From Limnohabitans sp. (lineage in GTDB: Bacteria; Pseudomonadota; Gammaproteobacteria; Burkholderiales; Burkholderiaceae_C), in the NCBI GenBank assembly GCA_018883305.1, contig VEQI01000097.1:1-9827 (forward strand): a DNA stretch of 9,827 nt, written 5' to 3'. A model generated the notes under the pieces. The model made no database searches. It saw nothing but the letters and a program-made list of their open reading frames with translations, and had not been told where the DNA came from. Positions 1-6,028 of this stretch are shown here, piece after piece (the stretch's first letter is position 1; each line of letters begins with the position of its first letter). The position numbers were made by a program, and so were the translations under genes.

Positions 1-31
1 TGTCACATCCGAGGCTCAACCACGCCTGCGT

Positions 32-67
32 CACTCTTAGCCAAGCGAAGCGTAGGCTTGCAGAGTG
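32..67. other. Imperfect stem-loop in non-coding DNA upstream of the tRNA
   Basis: CACTCT at 32-37 is the exact reverse complement of AGAGTG at 62-67. Inside it, CAAGC (42-46) pairs with GCTTG (56-60), leaving a 9-nt loop and a small asymmetric internal loop. No T-run follows on either strand, so it does not look like an intrinsic terminator. It could be the trailing structure of an upstream gene, an intergenic repeat copy or chance. Its function is unknown. Confidence 0.35.
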
Positions 68-71
68 CCTA

Positions 72-90
72 CAGCATGACCGTCATGCTG
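72..90. promoter_or_regulatory. Perfect 9-bp inverted repeat with a 1-nt centre (operator-like dyad)
   Basis: CAGCATGAC (72-80) and GTCATGCTG (82-90) are perfect reverse complements around C81, giving a 19-bp symmetric site. It lies about 50 bp upstream of the tRNA gene and has no T-tract, which argues against a terminator. The symmetry and length fit a dimeric DNA-binding protein site or an upstream activating site for the tRNA promoter. The binding protein is not identifiable from sequence. Confidence 0.4.
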
Positions 91-127
91 GTTTACAGTC
101 CCGGAAAAGTCCATGCAGCACACCCTC

Positions 128-140
128 TAAAATCCCCCCA
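128..140 (+). promoter_or_regulatory. Possible tRNA promoter -10 element with GC-rich discriminator
   Basis: TAAAAT at 128-133 matches the sigma-70 -10 consensus at five of six positions and is followed directly by a run of C residues before the tRNA at 143. A GC-rich discriminator after the -10 is typical of stable-RNA promoters under stringent control. I see no good -35 element 16-18 bp upstream (that stretch is purine-rich), so the call is weak. Confidence 0.35.
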
Positions 141-142
141 CC

Positions 143-217
143 GCCGCCGTAGTTCAATGGATAGAACGAGCGCCTCCTAAGCGCTAGATACAGGTTCGAT
201 TCCTGTCGGGGGCGCCA
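143..217 (+). tRNA. tRNA-Arg, anticodon CCT, CCA encoded
   Basis: A complete cloverleaf can be drawn. The acceptor strands are 143-149 and 207-213, with T150 A151 following. The D-arm is GTTC/GAAC (152-155/164-167). The anticodon arm is AGCGC/GCGCT (169-173/181-185) with a 7-nt loop and anticodon CCT at 176-178. There is a 4-nt variable loop, and the T-arm is ACAGG/CCTGT (190-194/202-206) around TTCGATT. The discriminator is G214 and CCA is encoded at 215-217. The anticodon reads AGG (Arg). The acceptor stem is GCCGCCG against CGGGGGC, so its fourth pair is a G146-G210 mismatch while the other six pairs are Watson-Crick. The gene ends 12 bp from the stop codon of the convergent Bug receptor gene. 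Confidence 0.95.
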
Positions 218-229
218 GCCCACTCGCGC

Positions 230-1318
230 TCATTCGACTTTCAGGTTGGCCTCCTTGACCAACTTTTCGAACTTCTGCGCCTCCGCCTTCACATAGTCGG
301 CAAATTCGGCCGGGCTGTTGCGCGGCACGGCCACGTTGTCTGCTTCCAGTCTGGTGCGAATCTCCGGGCTGGCCAGCAGGGCGTTCACTTCTTTGTTGAG
401 GCTATCGATGACCGGGGACGGCGTGCCCGCCGGGGCAAACAGGCCGCCCCACAAGGTGTAGCTGAAGCCGGGCAGGCCAGACTCCGCAACTGTGGGCACT
501 TGTGGCAACGAGTTCATGCGTTGAGGCGTGGTGACCGCCAGTGCCTTGAGCTTGCCGCCTTTGACTTGGGGCAAGGCAGCCGAAGCACTGCTGAAGAAGG
601 CTTGCAAACGGCCAGCCATCAGGTCAGCCATCAATGGACCCACGCCCTTGTAGGGCACATGCGTCATCTGGAGTTTGGCGCCCAGGCCCAGCGCCACAGC
701 CGACAAGTGGCCGGGCGTACCCGCGCCCACAGAGCCGTAGCTGAACTCACCGGGCTTGGCGCGGGCAGCCTGGATGAATTCGGCCACAGTGTTGTAAGGC
801 GCATCTGCGGCGGCCAGCATCACCAGCGGGGCATTGCCAATCATCACCACCGGGACCAGCTCTTTCATGGGGTCGTAGCCCAGCTCCTTGATGAGCACCC
901 GGTTGACGGTGATCTCACCGGTTTGTCCCAGGAACAGGGTATACCCGTCCTTTTTGGCTTGGGCGGCAAGGCGGGTCCCCACGGTGCCGGACACGCCTGG
1001 GCGGTTGTCCACCACCACCGGTTGCTTGTACACGGTGCTGAGCTTTTCACCCACCAAGCGCGCAAACACATCACCCTGCCCACCTGGTGCGTAGGCCACG
1101 ATGATGGACACTGGCTTGTTGGGGTAATCGTCTGCGGCTTGCGCCGAGGGCGTGGTCAAAGCACACGCGCTGGCTATCAGCGCCAACGCAAAGCGAGAAA
1201 AGGACGTCAGATGTCGAGTGAGTGTCATGACATTGGCTCGCAAACTGTTGAATTCTGAGAGGATGATTTTGCCAAGGATTGCAACGAGATTGACTGGTGG
1301 GATACGTGTCGGAGACAT
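230..1318 (-). CDS. Bug/TctC-family periplasmic solute receptor (tripartite tricarboxylate transporter type)
   Basis: This is a secreted solute-binding protein of the Bug family, which captures small carboxylates or related solutes for TctAB-type carriers. The mature N-terminus carries the family pattern YPNKPVSIIVAYAPGGQGD, followed by VVVDNRPG and a C-terminal PAGTPSPVIDSLNKEV-like stretch. Two starts compete. ATG at 1316-1318 (362 aa) has a near-ideal Shine-Dalgarno, GGAGG at 1326-1330, 7 nt away. ATG at 1226-1228 (332 aa) has no good ribosome site but begins a textbook Sec signal peptide (MTLTRHLTSF..., hydrophobic core LALIASACAL, cleavage after AQA), and about 330 aa is the usual family size. 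The longer start would place 30 extra residues before the signal peptide. The upstream start is listed because of its ribosome site; the family evidence favours the inner one. No TctA or TctB gene is nearby, as is common for the many orphan Bug genes of Burkholderiales. The ligand cannot be predicted. Confidence 0.9.
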   Translation of the reverse strand: MSPTRIPPVNLVAILGKIILSEFNSLRANVMTLTRHLTSFSRFALALIASACALTTPSAQAADDYPNKPVSIIVAYAPGGQGDVFARLVGEKLSTVYKQPVVVDNRPGVSGTVGTRLAAQAKKDGYTLFLGQTGEITVNRVLIKELGYDPMKELVPVVMIGNAPLVMLAAADAPYNTVAEFIQAARAKPGEFSYGSVGAGTPGHLSAVALGLGAKLQMTHVPYKGVGPLMADLMAGRLQAFFSSASAALPQVKGGKLKALAVTTPQRMNSLPQVPTVAESGLPGFSYTLWGGLFAPAGTPSPVIDSLNKEVNALLASPEIRTRLEADNVAVPRNSPAEFADYVKAEAQKFEKLVKEANLKVE

Positions 1319-1325
1319 TCACTCA

Positions 1326-1330
1326 CCTCC
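1326..1330 (-). promoter_or_regulatory. Strong ribosome binding site for the upstream start of the Bug gene
   Basis: On the minus strand GGAGG is followed by TGAGTGA (7 nt) and then ATG at 1318-1316. This is much better than anything upstream of the in-frame ATG at 1228, where the signal peptide begins. It therefore decides, or at least complicates, the start choice for the receptor. Confidence 0.6.
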
Positions 1331-1405
1331 ATTGGCAACCCGGGGTTTTCCCTCAAATTGCTGCCATCGCGAACCCAATCTCGGGTTAGCTCTCATCCCG
1401 CCAGC

Positions 1406-1434
1406 TTGTCAAGGCTTCTCAAGACGATTAGGCT
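1406..1434 (+). promoter_or_regulatory. Weak candidate sigma-70 promoter for the dppA-like gene
   Basis: TTGTCA (1406-1411; five of six to TTGACA) is separated by 17 bp from TAGGCT (1429-1434; three of six to TATAAT). This would place transcription start near 1441, about 40 nt before the ATG at 1483. The same spot reads TTGACA on the minus strand (1412-1407) but lacks a good -10 there. The rest of the 1319-1482 divergent region shows no other clear element. Confidence 0.25.
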
Positions 1435-1472
1435 TGGTGCCTCTTCACACACAGCCCATCTCGGCTTGCATT

Positions 1473-1477
1473 GGGAG
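1473..1477 (+). promoter_or_regulatory. Ribosome binding site of the dppA-like gene
   Basis: GGGAG at 1473-1477 lies 5 nt before ATG at 1483-1485. This selects ATG 1483 over the in-frame TTG at 1471, which overlaps the ribosome site itself. Confidence 0.7.
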
Positions 1478-1482
1478 TTTTC

Positions 1483-3075
1483 ATGAATCTGTTGTCTGTC
1501 AAGAAGGTGGGAATGACCTTCTCGTTGCTGGCGGGGTTGACCCTGGGCATGGTGAGTTCAGTGGCTGCGCAGACCTTGCGCTGGGCTGCGCAAAACGACA
1601 TCCTCACGCTCGACCCGCATTCGCAAAACCACGCCACCACCAACAACATCGTGGGCCATGCCTATGAAACGCTGGTGCGCTACGACCGCAACTACAAGCC
1701 AGAGCCGGCGCTGGCCACCAGCTGGTCCAACGTCAATCCCACCACCGTGCGATTCAACTTGCGGCGCAATGTGAAGTTTCAGGATGGCAGCCCTTTCACC
1801 GCGGACGATGTGCTCTTTTCGTTTGACCGCATTCGTCAGCCGCAAAGCACCATGGCGATTTATGTGGGTGGCGTGAAAGAGATCCGCAAGGTGGACGACT
1901 ACACCATCGACGTGATCAATGAAACACCCAACCCGGTGATGCTCAACAATTTCTGCACGTTCTACATCATGAGCAAGGCCTGGGCGGTCAAGAACAAGAC
2001 CGAGAAGGTGCAGGACTATCGCAACAAGGAAGAAACCTACGCCTCACGCAACACCAACGGCACCGGTCCCTATGTCATCAAGGAATGGGTGCCGGATCAG
2101 CGCTTGGTGATGACGGCCAACAAGACCTGGTGGGACAAACCCACCGGCAATGTGACCGACGTGATCTACACCCCCATCAAGTCCGACCCCACACGCATTG
2201 CCGCCCTGATTGCGGGCGATGTGGATGCCGTCACGGATTTACCCACGCAAGACGTGGCCCGTCTGCGCAACACCCCCAGCCTGAGTGTGCTGGACGGCCC
2301 CGAGGTGCGCACCATCTTCATCGTGATGGATTTGGGCAGTGACGAATTGAAGTACGGCCCCAAAGGACCCAACCCCTTCAAGGACCTGCGCGTGCGCAAG
2401 GCGCTCAACATGAGCATGGACCGCAGTGGCATTCAGCGCAGCATCATGCGCGGTCTGTCCATCCCTGCCGCCCTGATGGTGGCCCCTGGCGTGAATGGCT
2501 ATTCAGAAGCCTCGGACAAGCCGCCCGCGGTGGATGTGGAAGGCGCCAAGAAGCTGCTGGCCGAGGCGGGCTATCCCAATGGTTTTGAGTTCACACTGGA
2601 CTGCCCGAACAACCGCTACGTGAACGACGAGGAAGTTTGCCAGGCGCTGGTGAACATGTGGGCCCGCATTGGCGTGAAGGTCAAGCTCAATGCCATGCCC
2701 TTCACCACCTTTGCCGCCAAGTTCCAGAACATGGACACCAGCGCCTTCTTGCTGGGCTGGGGCGTGGCCACCTACGACGCGCTCTACACCTTGCAGTCCA
2801 TCATCCGCACCCGTACCAAGGGCGCCGATGGCAACTTCAATTTCGGCAAGATCAGCCACCCGCCTCTGGATGCGCTGGTGGACCGGGCCAAGACAGAGTC
2901 CGATGTGAGTGTTCGTAACCGCGTGCTGAAAGAGGCACTGGAACTCACCCGCGACCAGGTGCTGACGCTGCCCATTCACCATCAGATGCGCCCCTGGGCC
3001 ATGAAGAAGAACGTCACCATGGTGCACAACTCCAACGACGCACCCAAGATGATGTACGTCACCGTGGCCAAGTGA
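1483..3075 (+). CDS. dppA: ABC transporter substrate-binding protein, family 5 (dipeptide/oligopeptide type)
   Basis: This 530-residue periplasmic binding protein would capture peptides or a related solute and deliver it to an inner-membrane ABC importer. Residues 1-29 are a Sec signal peptide: basic MNLLSVKKVG, hydrophobic FSLLAGLTLGMV, and a likely cut after VAA before QTLRWAAQ. The mature protein starts with the family pattern LRWAAQNDILTLDPH and has the class signature around residues 91-118 (FNLRRNVKFQDGSPFTADDV). The length matches DppA/OppA proteins. ATG 1483 is chosen for its GGGAG ribosome site. The stop lies 18 bp from the stop of the convergent dppF-like gene, whose operon (dppBCDF) has no binding-protein gene of its own, so this is the probable partner. 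The dppA symbol marks family resemblance; other solutes handled by this family (glutathione, nickel, opines) are possible. Confidence 0.92.
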   Translation: MNLLSVKKVGMTFSLLAGLTLGMVSSVAAQTLRWAAQNDILTLDPHSQNHATTNNIVGHAYETLVRYDRNYKPEPALATSWSNVNPTTVRFNLRRNVKFQDGSPFTADDVLFSFDRIRQPQSTMAIYVGGVKEIRKVDDYTIDVINETPNPVMLNNFCTFYIMSKAWAVKNKTEKVQDYRNKEETYASRNTNGTGPYVIKEWVPDQRLVMTANKTWWDKPTGNVTDVIYTPIKSDPTRIAALIAGDVDAVTDLPTQDVARLRNTPSLSVLDGPEVRTIFIVMDLGSDELKYGPKGPNPFKDLRVRKALNMSMDRSGIQRSIMRGLSIPAALMVAPGVNGYSEASDKPPAVDVEGAKKLLAEAGYPNGFEFTLDCPNNRYVNDEEVCQALVNMWARIGVKVKLNAMPFTTFAAKFQNMDTSAFLLGWGVATYDALYTLQSIIRTRTKGADGNFNFGKISHPPLDALVDRAKTESDVSVRNRVLKEALELTRDQVLTLPIHHQMRPWAMKKNVTMVHNSNDAPKMMYVTVAK

Positions 3076-3093
3076 TGACGCAGGGCCCCGACT

Positions 3094-4080
3094 TCAGTTG
3101 ATGGCGTGGCAGGCGATTCGGATACCCTGAAACGCCTGCATCGCCGGGCGCTGCTGACGGCAGATGTCCATGGCCTGGGGACAGCGCGGGTGGAACGCGC
3201 AACCGCTGGGTGGTGACAAGGGATTAGGCACTTCGCCCTGCACGGGCATACGTGCCTGAGTCCCGGGGCGCAACTTCGGGATGGCGTCCAGCAACAACCG
3301 TGTGTAGGGGTGACGTGGCTGCGCGAACAAGGTGTCCGTGGGCGCCAACTCCACCAAGCGCCCCAGGTACATCACACCCACCTGATCGCTGACCTGCCGC
3401 ACCACGGCCAGGTTGTGTGAAATGAAGAGATAGGTCAGACCGCGCTCGCGCTGCAAGTCCAGCATGAGGTTGAGCACTTGCGCCTGCACGCTCACGTCCA
3501 GGGCGGACGTGGGTTCATCACAGACCAGAAATTCCGGTGCCGAGGCCAGAGCCCTGGCAATGGAGATGCGCTGGCGTTGCCCGCCAGAGAACTGGTGCGG
3601 AAATTTGCTGGCATCTTGCGGATTGAGTCCCACGGAACTCAGCAACTCGCCCACGCGCTCCAGATGCCTGGCCGCAGGCACCTCGGGTTGATGCACACGC
3701 AAGGGCTCGGCCACGATGTCTCGCACCCGCCAACGCGGATTGAGGCTGGCATACGGGTCCTGGAAGATCATTTGCATGCGACGGCGCAACACCTGCCCCT
3801 GGGACGTGGTCAGCGCCGCGTGCAGAGGCACGCCATCGAAGGTCACCGCACCGGCGGAGGGGGCGTACAAGCCCACCAGCAAGCGCGCCAGCGTGCTTTT
3901 GCCACAACCGGATTCACCCACCAGGGCCAACGTCTGGCCGCGCGCGATGTCGAAGTCCACCTCACTGACGGCTTGCAGGAATTGCCTGGGCTTGCCCTCG
4001 ATCACGCGGTTGAGCCAGGGTGGGGAGACATCAAAGCGCTTGCTCAGGCCACGCACCTGCACCAAAGGTTGTGGCGTCAT
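3094..4080 (-). CDS. dppF: Dipeptide/oligopeptide ABC transporter ATP-binding protein (DppF/OppF type)
   Basis: This 328-residue cytoplasmic ATPase would pair with DppD to power import. It shows Walker A GESGCGKS at 55-62, Q-loop Gln107 in IFQDPYASLNPR, signature FSGGQRQR from 164, Walker B FLVCDEP at 184-190, and H-loop His222. The C-terminal oligopeptide-transporter domain follows, with RHPYTRLLL and CAFHPRC. Four cysteines (294, 300, 307, 324) match the arrangement that holds a [4Fe-4S] cluster in some characterised relatives. ATG 4080 is chosen because it begins the conserved N-terminus (MTPQPLVQVRGLSKRF), has AGGAG 8 nt upstream, and overlaps the dppD stop in an ATGA, indicating translational coupling. 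The frame stays open a further 38 codons upstream, but that stretch is dppD sequence in another frame. This is the last gene of the operon. Confidence 0.95.
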   Translation of the reverse strand: MTPQPLVQVRGLSKRFDVSPPWLNRVIEGKPRQFLQAVSEVDFDIARGQTLALVGESGCGKSTLARLLVGLYAPSAGAVTFDGVPLHAALTTSQGQVLRRRMQMIFQDPYASLNPRWRVRDIVAEPLRVHQPEVPAARHLERVGELLSSVGLNPQDASKFPHQFSGGQRQRISIARALASAPEFLVCDEPTSALDVSVQAQVLNLMLDLQRERGLTYLFISHNLAVVRQVSDQVGVMYLGRLVELAPTDTLFAQPRHPYTRLLLDAIPKLRPGTQARMPVQGEVPNPLSPPSGCAFHPRCPQAMDICRQQRPAMQAFQGIRIACHAIN

Positions 4081-5081
4081 GCGGTGGGCTCCTGGGTATG
4101 AACCTCCTGCGCTCGCAAGGGATGCCAGCACGCCACAGGGTGCCGAGTGGCCTCTTCTGTGGGCTGCATCAGTTCGGGGCGCTGTGACAAACACCTCGAT
4201 GACGCATGGTCACAGCGCGGATGAAACGCGCAACCGCCAGGAATGGCATTGAGTCGTGGCATGCTGCCAGGTATCTGGTGCAGGCGTTCAAGCGTGACAT
4301 CGGTGGACGGAATGGACGCCATCAGTCCGCGTGAATACGGATGGTGCGCGGCATGAATGACCTGCTGTACTGCACCCAGTTCCACCAGGCGCCCGGCGTA
4401 CATCACACCCACACGGTCGCAAGCCTCTGCGATGACGCCCATGTCGTGGGTGATGAGCATGACGGCCGCGCCACGTTGCCGGCACAAGCGCTTGAGCAAG
4501 TCGATGATCTGCGCCTGAATGGACACGTCCAGCGCCGTGGTGGGTTCATCCGCAATGATGAGCTCCGGTTCAGCGGCCAAGGCCAGGGCAATCACCACAC
4601 GCTGACGCATGCCGCCTGAAAACTGGTGCGGATAGTGGGTCATGCGCTCTGCGGCAGCCGGTATGCCCGTGTCCTGCAACAGCTCCACCGCACGCTGCCA
4701 GGCCTGACGATCCGTCATGGGCAAATGTGCCTGGATGGTTTGCGTGAGTTGCCGCCCCACCGTGAGCAAGGGATTCAAGGAAGTGAGCGGGTCCTGGAAA
4801 ATCGCGCCGATGCGGCGCCCCCGCACATGACGCATTTGCTCTGCTGACAGCGTGTCGATGCGCTCGCCCCCCAGCAAGATGCGCCCCTCACGGATGCGTC
4901 CAGGTGGCTCCAACAAACCAATGATCGCCGCCCCCGTAAGCGACTTGCCAGCACCGGATTCACCCACCAGCCCCAAAATTTCACCGGGCTCGATGCTGAA
5001 GCTCACCCCATCCAGCGCCTTGAGCACGCCCCGGCGCTGGGGAAACTCCACGACCAGTTGTTCAACGTCCAGCAATGCCAT
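4077..5081 (-). CDS. dppD: Dipeptide/oligopeptide ABC transporter ATP-binding protein (DppD/OppD type)
   Basis: This 334-residue cytoplasmic ATPase is the partner of DppF. Visible motifs are Walker A GESGAGKS at 40-47, Q-loop Gln96 in IFQDPLTSLNP, signature FSGGMRQR from 154, Walker B LIIADEP ending at 180, and H-loop His212 in THDMGVI. The family C-terminal domain has HHPYSRGL and CAFHPRC, with cysteines 284, 290, 297 and 318 in the spacing known to bind a [4Fe-4S] cluster in some DppD proteins. ATG 5081 has GAGG 6 nt upstream (in GAGGTCAACC) and lies 8 bp after the dppC stop. The stop overlaps the dppF start by 4 nt. The SGGMRQR signature is typical of OppD/DppD and distinguishes it from DppF. 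Substrate specificity is not set by this subunit. Confidence 0.95.
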   Translation of the reverse strand: MALLDVEQLVVEFPQRRGVLKALDGVSFSIEPGEILGLVGESGAGKSLTGAAIIGLLEPPGRIREGRILLGGERIDTLSAEQMRHVRGRRIGAIFQDPLTSLNPLLTVGRQLTQTIQAHLPMTDRQAWQRAVELLQDTGIPAAAERMTHYPHQFSGGMRQRVVIALALAAEPELIIADEPTTALDVSIQAQIIDLLKRLCRQRGAAVMLITHDMGVIAEACDRVGVMYAGRLVELGAVQQVIHAAHHPYSRGLMASIPSTDVTLERLHQIPGSMPRLNAIPGGCAFHPRCDHASSRCLSQRPELMQPTEEATRHPVACWHPLRAQEVHTQEPTA

Positions 5082-5089
5082 GGTTGACC

Positions 5090-6028
5090 TCACTGGAGCC
5101 GGGGATTGAGCGCATCGCGCAACCAATCCCCCAACAGGTTGATGGACAGCGAGATCAGCATCAGCATCACGCCCGGAAACACGGTGATCCACCACTCGCC
5201 TGAAAACAAAAAGTCGTTGCCGATGCGAATCAGCGTGCCCAACGAGGGCGAGGTGGGCGGCGCCCCCACGCCCAGAAATGACAGCGTGGCCTCGGTGATG
5301 ATGGCCGTGGCCACCTGGATGGTGGCCAACACCAGCACCGGCCCCAGCACATTGGGCATGATGTGGCGCCGCATGATGCTCAAGGCACCCACCCCGGTGA
5401 TGCGGGCCGCCTGCACATACTCCTTGTGACGCTCCACCATCGTGGCGCCACGCACGGTGCGGGCATATTGCACCCAGCCGGTCAAGCTGATAGACAGGAT
5501 GAGCACCACAAACGCCAGCGAGTCATTGGCGTGCGGAAACAAGGCACGCCCCACGCCAGAAATCAGCAAGGCCACCAGGATGGCAGGGAAGGACAACATG
5601 ACGTCACACACCCGCATGATGAGACTGTCGATGGCGCCGCCGACAAACCCGGAGATCAGCCCCAGCGACACCCCGATCAGCGCGGACAGTATGACGGACA
5701 CCAACCCCACCAAAAGAGAAATGCGTGCGCCATAGAGCAAGGCCGACACAATGTCACGCCCCTGGTCATCGGTCCCCAGCAGATAGCGCAGTTGACCTGC
5801 CTCATTCCAGGCGGGTGGCAACAGCGCATCCGAGAGTTGCAGACTGGCGGCATCAAAGGGGTTGTGCGGCGCCACCTAGGGCGCCAGCAAGGCACCCATC
5901 CCGCAGGCCAGTGCGACCACCAAGGCCACCCAGGCGCTGGGCGTGTGGCGGAAGTGATAGACCAGATCACTGTCCCAGGCCAGCGCGAGCGAGGCCCGCC
6001 AGGCAGATGAGGGGTTGTGCGCATCCAT
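5090..6028 (-). pseudogene. dppC: dppC-like ABC permease gene interrupted by an in-frame amber codon
   Basis: Read from ATG 6028-6026, the gene would encode a 312-position inner-membrane permease, the second channel subunit with DppB. AAGGAG about 8 nt upstream and a TGATG junction with the dppB stop support this start. Codons 1-50 (MDAHNPSSAW... to GMGALLAP) contain the cytoplasmic N-terminus and the first transmembrane segment. Codon 51 is TAG (5878-5876), and the same frame resumes at once with a GTG and the conserved NPFD, LLGTDDQGRDI and EAA-loop (EYVQAARITGVGALSIMRRH) regions through to the stop at 5090. The remaining 261 codons show no further damage. TAG is one base from TGG or TTG, residues that would suit this hydrophobic position. 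The gene is therefore recently broken, read through, restarted at the adjacent GTG (5873-5875, without a clear ribosome site and lacking the first membrane span), or affected by a sequence error. Confidence 0.85.
5876..5878 (-). other. In-frame amber stop codon (codon 51 of dppC)
   Basis: The plus strand reads CTA at 5876-5878, which is TAG on the coding strand, between a CCC (Pro) codon and GTG. The surrounding hexamer CCTAGG contains CTAG, a tetranucleotide generally under-represented in proteobacterial genomes, which fits a recent mutation. The codon sits in the 6-nt loop of a GGCGCC/GGCGCC hairpin (5868-5885). Confidence 0.9.

Noticed and set aside
143..217. The nearby tRNA as an amber suppressor for the dppC stop
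   Set aside because: Its anticodon is CCT, which reads AGG; an amber suppressor would need CTA.
207..240. tRNA 3' end as an attachment site of an integrated island
   Set aside because: No integrase gene lies next to the tRNA, and I saw no second copy of the tRNA 3' end in the window.
500..1258. A 252-codon open frame on the plus strand antisense to the Bug receptor gene
   Set aside because: It is His/Gln/Arg-rich with no domain pattern, and the opposite strand carries a clear Bug receptor. GC-rich codon bias produces such shadow frames.
3076..3093. Bidirectional terminator between the convergent dppA and dppF
   Set aside because: The 18-bp gap has no inverted repeat with a T-run on either side, so I do not call one.
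4081..4194. Upstream extension of dppF by 38 codons (and likewise dppD to 5195)
   Set aside because: The extra residues do not resemble the ATPase family and overlap the upstream gene in another frame. The inner ATGs have good ribosome sites and begin the conserved N-termini.
5363..6010. A 215-codon plus-strand open frame spanning the interrupted dppC
   Set aside because: Its composition is that of a complement shadow, with no recognisable motif. It does not explain the amber codon on the other strand.
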